DNA of 64,000 nucleotides, from assembly GCA_018266375.1 (NCBI GenBank), contig JAFEAO010000004.1, forward strand, positions 48,626 through 112,625, written 5' to 3'. This document shows positions 18,734-26,994 of this stretch, piece after piece. Both the position numbers and the translations under genes were made by a program. This DNA is from Bdellovibrionales bacterium (GTDB lineage: Bacteria; Bdellovibrionota; UBA1018; CAIMNF01). The notes beneath the pieces were generated by a model. That model searched no databases and was not told where the DNA came from. It saw only the letters and a list, made by a program, of their open reading frames with translations. How positions within the stretch are numbered: the stretch's first letter is position 1; every line of letters begins with the position of its first letter.

Positions 18734-20167
18734 ATGAATAAGAAAGAAGATTTCCAAAACGACTATTCCAAATACGGTTTCGTGACCGACATCGAAGAGG
18801 ACCGTCTGCCGCCGGGTCTCGACGAGAACACCGTGAAATTCATTTCCGAGCGTAAGAGCGAGCCGCAATGGATGCTCGACTTCCGTCTTAAAGCATTCGC
18901 GACTTGGAAAAAGATGAGAGAACCCGAATGGGCGCACGTCGATTATCCGAAGATCGATTTCCAGGCAATCACTTACTATTCGGCTCCGAAGCAAAAGCCG
19001 AAGCTCGATAGCTTGGACCAAGTCGACCCGAAACTCCTCGAAACTTACGAGAAGCTCGGGATCCCTTTGCACGAGCAAAAAAGGCTCGCCGGTGTCGCCG
19101 TCGACGCGGTGTTTGACTCGGTATCGGTCGTGACTACTCAACGCGAAGAACTGAAAAAGCTCGGCATCATCTTTTGCTCGATTTCGGAAGCGGTCAAAGA
19201 ACATTCCGAGCTCGTTAAAAAATATCTGGCGAGCGTCGTCCCGGTTGCCGACAACTTTTATGCGGCACTCAACTCGGCCGTGTTCTCGGACGGATCGTTT
19301 GTTTACATTCCTAAGGGCGTGAAGTGTCCGCTTGATCTCTCCACGTACTTCCGTATCAACGCTCAAGGCACCGGCCAGTTCGAGCGCACGCTCATTATCG
19401 CGGACGAAGGCTCCGAGGTGAGCTACATGGAAGGCTGTACCGCTCCGATGCGTGATGAGAACCAATTGCACGCGGCGATCGTCGAGCTTGTGACCCTCGA
19501 CCGCGCCAACATCAAGTACACCACGGTTCAAAACTGGTACGCGGGCGATGCAATGGGCAGGGGCGGGATCTACAACTTCGTCACCAAGCGCGGTCTCTGT
19601 AAAGGCGCCCATTCTAAAATTTCTTGGACTCAAGTCGAGGTGGGTTCCAGCATCACCTGGAAGTATCCGAGCTGCGTGCTTCAAGGCGAGGGTTCGAACG
19701 GCGAGTTTTACTCGGTCGCGATCACCAATGAGCACATGCAAGCCGACACCGGCACCAAGATGATCCACATCGGCAAGAACACGCGCTCGAGGATCTTGTC
19801 GAAAGGCATCTCCACCGGTCACGGCAAAAATACCTATCGCGGTGCGGTCGTCGTCGGTCCAACCGCCGAGAACGCGCGGAACCACACGCAGTGTGATTCG
19901 CTCCTCATTGGAGGCAACTGCGAGGCCAACACCATTCCGTTTATCGAAGTCAAAAACAAGAGCGCGATCGTCGAGCACGAAGCAACCGCTTCGAAAGTCT
20001 CTGAGGAGCAATTGTTCTACCTTCAAGCCCGAGGCGTCGCGTCCGACGAAGCGGTCAAGCTCATCATCAACGGCTATTGCGATGAGGTGTTCAAGCAACT
20101 CCCGATGGAGTTCGCGCTCGAAGCCAATCGCCTGCTCGAACTTAAACTCGAAGGCACGGTTGGCTAA
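18734..20167 (+). CDS. sufB: Fe-S assembly scaffold subunit SufB
   Basis: About 477 residues from the ATG at 18734. Family blocks are [60 protein letters not shown] and the conserved Cys/His region [21 protein letters not shown]. SufB is the main cluster-building subunit. Its place as the last suf gene, after sufT, differs from the common sufBCDS or sufCB orders. Its stop overlaps the next ATG by one base. Confidence 0.96.
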   Translation: MNKKEDFQNDYSKYGFVTDIEEDRLPPGLDENTVKFISERKSEPQWMLDFRLKAFATWKKMREPEWAHVDYPKIDFQAITYYSAPKQKPKLDSLDQVDPKLLETYEKLGIPLHEQKRLAGVAVDAVFDSVSVVTTQREELKKLGIIFCSISEAVKEHSELVKKYLASVVPVADNFYAALNSAVFSDGSFVYIPKGVKCPLDLSTYFRINAQGTGQFERTLIIADEGSEVSYMEGCTAPMRDENQLHAAIVELVTLDRANIKYTTVQNWYAGDAMGRGGIYNFVTKRGLCKGAHSKISWTQVEVGSSITWKYPSCVLQGEGSNGEFYSVAITNEHMQADTGTKMIHIGKNTRSRILSKGISTGHGKNTYRGAVVVGPTAENARNHTQCDSLLIGGNCEANTIPFIEVKNKSAIVEHEATASKVSEEQLFYLQARGVASDEAVKLIINGYCDEVFKQLPMEFALEANRLLELKLEGTVG

Positions 20168-22098
20168 TGTCTTCGGTCACGGTTCTGGGAAAGATTTTTC
20201 TCCTCGGGGAGTACTCGATTCTGGAAGGCGGATCGGCTTTTGTTGCCGCGATCAAACCCACTTACACTTATTTTCAAACGACGGTTCCCACGGTTCATAC
20301 GCAGCCTGAATCACCGCTCGGCAAATGGTACGCGGAGTTTGCGCACGACGGGAGTTTTGGCATCGAACCTTGGAGCGGGAGCGTGCCCGCGCCTGGATTT
20401 ACGGGCTTAGGAAGCTCGACTGCCGAACTGATTGCCGCTTGGTCGATGCGGAAACTGCCAGTTGCCAGCGCGGGCCTCCTCACTTGGTATCGCGCGCACT
20501 TTCCGAAAGCGAGCGGAGCGGATTTGGCGACGCAACTTCAAGCGATGGAATCGGGGCCCGGGGTTTACGAGGTGATCCCGACCACGAGCAAAGACACGGG
20601 CGCGGCCGGCTTTGCAGTTCACAAGCTGCAAGTCGGGCGGGTCGCGCGCAACTTGATCGTGCTAAAAGCGCCGGACGCGCAAAAGATCCCGACCCACGAA
20701 AACTTAAAGGAACACTTGAAGGTGGGATTCGACGCTTTCAAGCTTGAATTCTTCCACGAAAAAATGCGCAAGCTCCTCGCACAAGACGAGATCACGACCG
20801 ACTGGCGCATCTTAACCGAGTGGGCGCAGGAACTGAGAGGCCACGGGCTCGAGTCGGAGTACGGGCGTCAGATCCGCGACGCGCTGACCGCGATTCCGGG
20901 GGTTATCAGCGCCAAGGGTTGCGGCGCCGGCCTCAACGATTTATTTATCGCGGCGGTCACGCCGGATTTTAACCGCGACAAGTTTGAGGCGATCGCTCAT
21001 TCTTACGGCCTTAAGATCTTGGGCTCGCTCCATGAGGTGATCGACAACGCGCCTTCAGTGCGCGCTTTTGCGCCGGTCAATGTCGCCTGGATCAAGTACA
21101 TGGGAAAGGACGCGGGCAAACCCGCCAATCCCTCGTATTCGATCACTCTCGATCACGTCGGCACTTTTACCGAAGTCGAAGTTCGCGAGGACGAAGGCGC
21201 CGGTCGCGGACGCTTTCACGTGCATTGGAACGAACTTGGTTACGTTCCGCCCGAAGCCGGTCGCGAAAAGATCGATCAGTGGTTACGTAACCCGAATGTG
21301 TGGGAACCGATGTTTAAAGAGCTCGGCTATGCCACGCGGGATGTCGTCGGCCAAGTGCGCATCACCACCATGAACTCCGCGCCCGCGGGTACCGGCATCG
21401 CCACCAGCGCTTCCGGATTCGCGGCGCTCGCACTGGCATGGAGCGCGTGCCTCGTCGAGCCCGTGCAAAAGCAAAAGTGGATGCAGCAGTTCGAAAGCCC
21501 CACCTCCGAGGGCGCGCAGCTTCGCGCGATGCTCGCGCAAGCCGCTAGTCGCGGATCGGGGAGTGCCGGTCGTTCGATTTCGGGTCCATGGGTGGCGTGG
21601 ACGCGCGATCACCAGTTTGTTCCGCAAAATTTAGACACCGATTGGGTGGATTGCATTTTACTTCTCGATCGCGAAGCCAAAAAAATTCCGTCATCGCTCG
21701 CGCACGAGCGAGTCAAGACGTCGCCTTTGTTCAAGACACGAGTCCAAAACCTGGCCACCCGGATTCAAGATTGGATGCAGGCGTTTCAAGCGCGCGATGT
21801 TCCGACGGTGCGAAAGCTGATGCTCGATGAGGCGATGGAGATGCACGAGCTTTTCCACACCTCGAAGCCAAGCTTTAGTTATCTGAGCGCCGAATCGCAA
21901 AAGTGGATCAACCTCGCTCGCCACCCGGGGCCGACGCTTCCGTCCAAAGAGTATGTGATCACGCTTGATGCCGGCGCAAATATCCATTGGTTCGTCCGTC
22001 CGAAAGAGTTAAAGATGTGGAGGACGTGGTTTAGATTTCAGGATCCGAAGCTGCATTGGATCGAGGGGAAGGCAGGTCAGGGGGCGCGGTATGCTTAA
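20167..22098 (+). CDS. Fused phosphomevalonate kinase-like / diphosphomevalonate decarboxylase
   Basis: A 643-residue protein made of two GHMP-kinase units. The N-terminal ~290 residues resemble phosphomevalonate kinase (GKIFLLGEYSILEGGSA, FTGLGSSTAEL, AKGCGAGLNDLF). The C-terminal ~350 resemble mevalonate diphosphate decarboxylase (NVAWIKYMGK, SAPAGTGIATSASGFAALAL, ASRGSGSAGRSISGPWVAW). Together they would convert mevalonate phosphate to isopentenyl diphosphate. There is no internal stop. It overlaps sufB by 1 bp and the mevalonate kinase gene by 8 bp. Confidence 0.85.
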   Translation: MSSVTVLGKIFLLGEYSILEGGSAFVAAIKPTYTYFQTTVPTVHTQPESPLGKWYAEFAHDGSFGIEPWSGSVPAPGFTGLGSSTAELIAAWSMRKLPVASAGLLTWYRAHFPKASGADLATQLQAMESGPGVYEVIPTTSKDTGAAGFAVHKLQVGRVARNLIVLKAPDAQKIPTHENLKEHLKVGFDAFKLEFFHEKMRKLLAQDEITTDWRILTEWAQELRGHGLESEYGRQIRDALTAIPGVISAKGCGAGLNDLFIAAVTPDFNRDKFEAIAHSYGLKILGSLHEVIDNAPSVRAFAPVNVAWIKYMGKDAGKPANPSYSITLDHVGTFTEVEVREDEGAGRGRFHVHWNELGYVPPEAGREKIDQWLRNPNVWEPMFKELGYATRDVVGQVRITTMNSAPAGTGIATSASGFAALALAWSACLVEPVQKQKWMQQFESPTSEGAQLRAMLAQAASRGSGSAGRSISGPWVAWTRDHQFVPQNLDTDWVDCILLLDREAKKIPSSLAHERVKTSPLFKTRVQNLATRIQDWMQAFQARDVPTVRKLMLDEAMEMHELFHTSKPSFSYLSAESQKWINLARHPGPTLPSKEYVITLDAGANIHWFVRPKELKMWRTWFRFQDPKLHWIEGKAGQGARYA

Positions 22099-22951
22099 GA
22101 CTTCGGAATTCAGCATCGAAGTTCCAGCAAAGTGGGTGCTCACCGGTGAACACAGCGTCCTCCGCGGCACTCGCGCACTCGCGTTTCCTTATCCCGAATT
22201 CACGCTCTCGCTCACATATCGCGCCGGCGGAACGAAGCCGGGCACCGAACTCACGATCACCGCAAATCCGTTTCAATCTCAGATCAAAGCGCTGCTTGGC
22301 CGCGCCTGCGAGTGGCTGAAGGCGGATTCAAACCTCCTTGGTCGGGGCGAGCTTGAGATTCAAAGCCGCATTCCGATTGGCGCAGGCCTGGGATCGTCGG
22401 CAGCGTTGTGTGTCGCGGTCGCGCGCTTTGTACTTTGGAAAACGCAATCGCAAGTCGATCACTGGATTCCGCTCGCGACTCACCTCGAAGACGTGTTTCA
22501 CGGCAAGAGCAGCGGCATGGACGTCAACGTGATCGCGCACGGTCAACCGATTTTATACTCGATGGTGAACAAATCAACACCGCTTCCGGAGATTAAAAAA
22601 CTTCCGCGTTTTGAGCTCTACGATTCCGGCAAGCGCGCGCAGACGCGCGACTGCATCAAGCAAGTGTGCACGCAACCCGAGATGACTCGGCCGGGTCTCG
22701 ACCAAAAAATGGAAGAGGCCACGCAGTTATCCCTCGAGGCGCTGCGCGAGTATCCTGAAAGTCCCCAGGCAGCCGAGGCCAAGCTCGCACGGGCGATGAA
22801 TCAGGCGCAGGCGTGTTTCGAAGCGTGGGGGCTGGTTCCAACCGAACTCCTCGAACAAAAAAACGAACTGCTCAAGCAAGGTGCGTTAGCCGTGAAAATC
22901 ACCGGAGCGGGTTTAGGCGGGTTCTGGGTCGCGCTTTGGCCGTCTAAATAA
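22091..22951 (+). CDS. mvk: Mevalonate kinase-like GHMP kinase
   Basis: A 286-residue GHMP kinase with PAKWVLTGEHSVLRG at the start, the ATP loop IPIGAGLGSSAALCVAVARF, the active-site block HGKSSGMDVNVIAHG and the C-terminal VKITGAGLGGFWVALW. With the fused PMK/MDD upstream this completes mevalonate to IPP in two genes. HMG-CoA synthase and reductase are not in the window. It ends the operon that begins with the Rrf2 gene. Confidence 0.85.
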   Translation: MLKTSEFSIEVPAKWVLTGEHSVLRGTRALAFPYPEFTLSLTYRAGGTKPGTELTITANPFQSQIKALLGRACEWLKADSNLLGRGELEIQSRIPIGAGLGSSAALCVAVARFVLWKTQSQVDHWIPLATHLEDVFHGKSSGMDVNVIAHGQPILYSMVNKSTPLPEIKKLPRFELYDSGKRAQTRDCIKQVCTQPEMTRPGLDQKMEEATQLSLEALREYPESPQAAEAKLARAMNQAQACFEAWGLVPTELLEQKNELLKQGALAVKITGAGLGGFWVALWPSK

Positions 22952-23001
22952 CTTACGCGCCATGCCCTTGACAAAAACAAATGTGAACTCATTCTATAGA
23001 T

Positions 23002-23949
23002 ATGTTTAAGCGCATCTTCCTGTTCATGACGGTCAATATTCTAGTAATGATTACCATTTCGACGACCATGTCGATTTTGGGCGTCGGCCGCTACTTCACT
23101 CAGTACGGTATCGATTACCAGCAACTCGCGATTTTCTGTTTGATCTGGGGTATGGCCGGCTCGTTTATCTCGCTCATGCTCTCGAAGTTCATGGCCAAGA
23201 CCATGATGGGCGTGCAGGTGATTGATCCAAACACGAGCGACCCGCACTTGCGCGAACTCGTCCAAACGGTGCACTCGCTGGCTAAAGGCGCGGGTCTCAC
23301 CACGATGCCGGAGGTCGGTATTTACGATTCTCCCGAATTAAACGCGTTTGCGACCGGTCCAAGCCGGTCGAACTCGCTCGTTGCCGTGTCGTCGGGACTT
23401 CTCGGCCGCATGAAATCAAACGAAATCGAGGGCGTTCTCGCCCACGAAATCAGTCACGTCGCAAACGGCGACATGGTCACGATGACGCTCCTTCAGGGCA
23501 TCATCAACGCGTTTGTGATGTTCCTCGCGCGCATTCTCGCGTTCTTTATCAGCCAGGCCCTGCGAGATCGCGATAGCGAACGCAGCGGTGGAGGCAACTG
23601 GGTTCAGTACATTCTCGTTCCGATATTTGAAATCGCCCTCTCGATCTTAGGTTCGCTCGTCGTTGCCGCGTTCTCACGTTATCGCGAGTACCGCGCGGAT
23701 GCGGGTGGAGCACGCCTAGCCGGCAGCCAGAAGATGATTGCGGCGCTCCAGGCACTCAAAAACTTTTACGAAAATCCGCGCATTGCGGACGCCATCGCAG
23801 AAGCCGATCAAACTCCGGCTTCAATTGCTGCGTTCAAAATCGCCACTTCGAAGAAATCTTGGATCGCATTCTTTGCGTCGCATCCGCCTCTTGAAGAACG
23901 TATCGCCGCGCTCGAAGCTGCTTCGGGCCAAATGATCACGCGTTGGTAA
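23002..23949 (+). CDS. htpX: Membrane zinc protease HtpX (M48B)
   Basis: A 315-residue inner-membrane quality-control protease. Two N-terminal membrane helices precede the zinc site HEISHVANGD, and two more follow (about 170-190 and 208-230). YREYRADAGGARLAG supplies the third ligand, and the C-terminal SHPPLEERIAALE is typical. A TTGACA box lies at 22968, very close to the ATG, so the leader must be short. Confidence 0.95.
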   Translation: MFKRIFLFMTVNILVMITISTTMSILGVGRYFTQYGIDYQQLAIFCLIWGMAGSFISLMLSKFMAKTMMGVQVIDPNTSDPHLRELVQTVHSLAKGAGLTTMPEVGIYDSPELNAFATGPSRSNSLVAVSSGLLGRMKSNEIEGVLAHEISHVANGDMVTMTLLQGIINAFVMFLARILAFFISQALRDRDSERSGGGNWVQYILVPIFEIALSILGSLVVAAFSRYREYRADAGGARLAGSQKMIAALQALKNFYENPRIADAIAEADQTPASIAAFKIATSKKSWIAFFASHPPLEERIAALEAASGQMITRW

Positions 23950-24002
23950 TTTTTTAAGGTTACTCCGGTTGCAAATCGTTGACGGCTTGTTATCATTAAC
24001 GC

Positions 24003-24533
24003 ATGAACTGTGTGCGTTGTCAGACCACTTTGAAAACTCAAAAGTATGAAGGCGTCGAAATCGACGTCTGCCCGAAATGTAAGGGCGCGTGGCTCGACCA
24101 GGGCGAACTCGGCCGGATCATCGACATCCACGAAGAAGAATTCAGTCCCGATCTTATTAACCGTGCGATCGAACGCACTTTTACCGGGATCCCGAAAGAT
24201 GAAGACGCGAGCGTCGAGCTTTGTCCGAAATGCGCTAAACGTATGGACGTCGTTAACTACGCGTACAACTCCGGCATCATCATCGATCGCTGTCCTGCAG
24301 GGCACGGATTTTGGTTCGACCGTGACGAGCTGGAAAAGATTCAAATCGGCCAGGAAAACTGGGAGGCCGACATGAACAAAAACAAGGGCGCGTGGGTAAA
24401 ACACGTCAAAGAAGTCGAAGCCCAGAGCAACGTTGAAGTCGCGATGATGAAACAATGCGCCGACCATGTCCCGTCAAACTTCCTGTTCAACCGCTTGGCC
24501 GGTTGGCTCATGAAGGCGTTCGATAACGACTAG
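24003..24533 (+). CDS. Double zf-TFIIB zinc-ribbon protein
   Basis: A 176-residue protein with two zinc ribbons: MNCVRCQTTL...DVCPKCKGAWLDQGEL at the start and LCPKCAKRMDVV...DRCPAGHGFWFDRDEL at about residues 75-120. Such proteins are common in bacteria but uncharacterised; a role in nucleic-acid or protein binding is assumed. The C-terminal ~50 residues are helical. Its stop overlaps the convergent neighbour by 4 bp. Confidence 0.8.
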   Translation: MNCVRCQTTLKTQKYEGVEIDVCPKCKGAWLDQGELGRIIDIHEEEFSPDLINRAIERTFTGIPKDEDASVELCPKCAKRMDVVNYAYNSGIIIDRCPAGHGFWFDRDELEKIQIGQENWEADMNKNKGAWVKHVKEVEAQSNVEVAMMKQCADHVPSNFLFNRLAGWLMKAFDND

Positions 24534-25612
24534 CGCTTCAGGTTCTGGCCTTTCGACAATTTTTGCTGAAGCAACAATATCTCCTGTAGGAGCGCTTCGA
24601 GGTTTTGCACCTGAATCGGTGCGTTTTTATCCGCGACATGTTCGGCTTGGAAATCACGCGCATATTGAATTAAAGTCTCGAGCATCGGCTTGATGTTCAA
24701 GGTCCAAGCTTCCTGGTTACCGAAGTAGCTTTTTTGCGCTCGAAAGAGCTCGACGCCGAGCATGTGGGTGACGCCCGCCAAATGGAAGTAGGGTGGAAAC
24801 TGCGTCGGGTCCACGCTCAAGTGGCTCGCGATATAGTTTTGAACCTGAATCATTTTTTCGATTCGAAGTTTGGGATCCGGGGTCGCGCGGACGACGTCGA
24901 GACGGACGGCTTTGATTTTGGATTGAATCCATTCCTTCGAACCTTCGAGATCGTCACGCACTTTCATGCCGCCCAGGACTTTCAAAAAGGTTTCGATCGC
25001 GGCGGTCCCCACCGGATTGCGCACGCTCTTTAGCATAAACGTCTGAAGCACGCCTTTGTCGGTGATGACGGTGTAACGATTCAGATCGTAGCTCGGAAAC
25101 TCCTGAAGCGTGTGCACGCCGCGTGCGCCGAGTACGTCCAAGGTCTCAAACCAAGTCACTTGCGGCTCTTCGCGGCCATGAACTCCGAGGTATTTTTGGA
25201 ACTCGGCCTTTTCGGCACGGCAGTTAAAACGGCTCGCAAAACAGCGCTTCCAATCCGAGGCCTTGAAGTTCGGAACGAGGGTACGAGGACCGTCGACTCG
25301 GAGTTCCACTTCGACTGGACGCCAAATCTGCACAATCTCCTGCAAGAACTTTTTGGGCGGACCCTTGTGATAAGTCAATTTTGTGACGATCGGTTCGCCT
25401 TGAAATGTTTTCGGCCAAGGTGCGAGCGTGTACCCATACGGCAGCACGTTCCAGTTGGAGTCTTCAGTATCGACGTTCTCGGGGAACGAGTTCTCCACCC
25501 ATTCGGTGCTGAGAGCGCGTTGGAAAGGGCTTAAGGTGAGTTGCCAGGCAAAGAAGCCCGCAGCGATCAAGGCCGCCACGCCCACGAGAATCGCGCTTTT
25601 TGATTTCATCAC
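24530..25612 (-). CDS. Conserved hypothetical membrane-anchored protein
   Basis: A 360-residue protein with one N-terminal membrane helix (SAILVGVAALIAAGFFAWQL) and a large periplasmic or extracytoplasmic body, rich in aromatic residues, ending in a Gln/Leu-rich coiled helix (LEALLQEILLLQQKLSKGQ). I recognise no family. It is monocistronic and divergent from the MotA-like gene. An exported function specific to this lineage is possible, but there is no motif to support one. Confidence 0.6.
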   Translation of the reverse strand: MMKSKSAILVGVAALIAAGFFAWQLTLSPFQRALSTEWVENSFPENVDTEDSNWNVLPYGYTLAPWPKTFQGEPIVTKLTYHKGPPKKFLQEIVQIWRPVEVELRVDGPRTLVPNFKASDWKRCFASRFNCRAEKAEFQKYLGVHGREEPQVTWFETLDVLGARGVHTLQEFPSYDLNRYTVITDKGVLQTFMLKSVRNPVGTAAIETFLKVLGGMKVRDDLEGSKEWIQSKIKAVRLDVVRATPDPKLRIEKMIQVQNYIASHLSVDPTQFPPYFHLAGVTHMLGVELFRAQKSYFGNQEAWTLNIKPMLETLIQYARDFQAEHVADKNAPIQVQNLEALLQEILLLQQKLSKGQNLKR

Positions 25613-25639
25613 AAAATATAGGTTACACTAGTCATGTAG

Positions 25640-26377
25640 ATGATCAAGAGCTTTGGGTACGCCGCATTGGTTGCGTTTTTAGTCCTTGGTACTCAGATCG
25701 GTTCGGTTGATTCCGGATTCGGATATATTATCTACATCGTGATCATGATCACGATGGGCGTCGGCGGATACGCTTGCGTGCAGATGCCGAAAGTACTTCA
25801 AGACGGCAGCGCCAAAAAAATCGTCGCTTTCAAGGCGTTCGATCCCAAAAAATTTGTTCACGAAGTCGAGACTCTCTCGCAGGCGATTCGCCGCGACGGG
25901 TTGCTAGCAAGCGAGAGCGTCCGTAAAGAGCTCTCCGATCCTTTTATGCGTTACCTGCTCAAGCGAGTGATGGACGGTTACGAGCGTACGCATCTCATCC
26001 AATCCATTCGAAACCAATTGATGCGCACGCACGAGATCGCGGGACTCGTGGAGGCCTGGAACGACAACGTGACCCAGTCCTTTGCGACGGTGGGTCTGAT
26101 CACGACGCTTTTTCAAATGATGGCGGTGCTCAAGTCGACCGACCCGAATGCAAGTCCGGCGACCGCGCTCCTGCCGCTCTTACTCGGTGTACTCTTGCAG
26201 CCGATGGCAAGCGCGTATTTAAAGAACGCGTTCTTTGCAAACCTCGATCGCGCGCGTCTCTATTTTATTTTGCTCGAAGAGGGCATCTCCGGGATTCAAG
26301 AGGGCTTGAACGCGGATTTGCTCCGCGACAAACTCAATTGTCGATTGCTCGAAACTCCTAAACTCGTGGAGTCTTAA
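25640..26377 (+). CDS. MotA/TolQ/ExbB-type proton-channel protein
   Basis: A 245-residue protein with four predicted membrane helices: two at the N-terminus (5-22, 28-48) and two after a cytoplasmic loop (about 148-167 and 176-196). This is the MotA layout. The loop contains FVHEVETLSQAIRRDGLLA, matching the MotA motif that contacts the motor. The next gene begins directly after its stop. It could power flagellar rotation, gliding or another ion-driven machine. Confidence 0.72.
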   Translation: MIKSFGYAALVAFLVLGTQIGSVDSGFGYIIYIVIMITMGVGGYACVQMPKVLQDGSAKKIVAFKAFDPKKFVHEVETLSQAIRRDGLLASESVRKELSDPFMRYLLKRVMDGYERTHLIQSIRNQLMRTHEIAGLVEAWNDNVTQSFATVGLITTLFQMMAVLKSTDPNASPATALLPLLLGVLLQPMASAYLKNAFFANLDRARLYFILLEEGISGIQEGLNADLLRDKLNCRLLETPKLVES

Positions 26378-26974
26378 ATGAGTAAAGCGGCCAAGCAATC
26401 TCCAATCGCCTACCTCGGACTATTCGTCGCGTTTTTCGCGTTGTACGCGCGCGAGCATCAAAAGATTTTGAAGGCCGGGCACGCCGAACCGGTAAAAGAA
26501 GCGCCAGTTCCGCTTCCGGTCATGGCGTCGCAGAAAATTCAGGACTTGAGTAAGACTTTCCAAGAGGACTCGCTGTTTCAGGTGCGCGCCGATGGTTTGC
26601 GCGCGGACTACCGGCTGGAATCGGTCGATGTGGCGTTTTACGGCGACGAAGTTTACGGCGAAGGCGCCTTTGCGATTCGTGAGACGTGGTACACGGCGAT
26701 GGATCGCCTGGCCGAACTGATCAAGCCTTATTTAAAGCGCGGGCTTAAGATCGAAGTAATCGGTTACACCGACATCGGCTCACTCAAAGAACGCCGCCCG
26801 AGTGATTATGGCGAGAGCGACTACGCGCTGTCTTTTGCGCGCGCCGAGTGGGTGGCAAGGTTCTTGGAACGTCGAGCGCTCATCCCGATTAAAGAGCGCG
26901 TGAAGATTACGGGCGCGGGCGCGGTCAAAGCCGGCCGCAAGGTTGAGTTCCGATTTACTTTCGATAAAGGGTAG
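26378..26974 (+). CDS. MotB/OmpA-like partner without the usual plug aspartate
   Basis: A 198-residue protein with one short N-terminal membrane helix (IAYLGLFVAFFALYA) and a C-terminal OmpA-like peptidoglycan-binding domain (VIGYTDIGS, SDYALSFARAEWVARFLERR, KVEFRF). The order and adjacency match MotAB. The helix lacks the proton-carrying Asp seen in MotB (LADFM-type motif), so either the start is misjudged or the pair is not an ordinary stator. Confidence 0.7.
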   Translation: MSKAAKQSPIAYLGLFVAFFALYAREHQKILKAGHAEPVKEAPVPLPVMASQKIQDLSKTFQEDSLFQVRADGLRADYRLESVDVAFYGDEVYGEGAFAIRETWYTAMDRLAELIKPYLKRGLKIEVIGYTDIGSLKERRPSDYGESDYALSFARAEWVARFLERRALIPIKERVKITGAGAVKAGRKVEFRFTFDKG

Positions 26975-26994
26975 CGAGTGGGCGCGGGTCTGAG

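Noticed and set aside
18332..20098. 588-codon open frame on the minus strand
   Set aside because: It is antisense to sufT and sufB, both certain. The long opening comes from GC-rich codon bias and has no domain.
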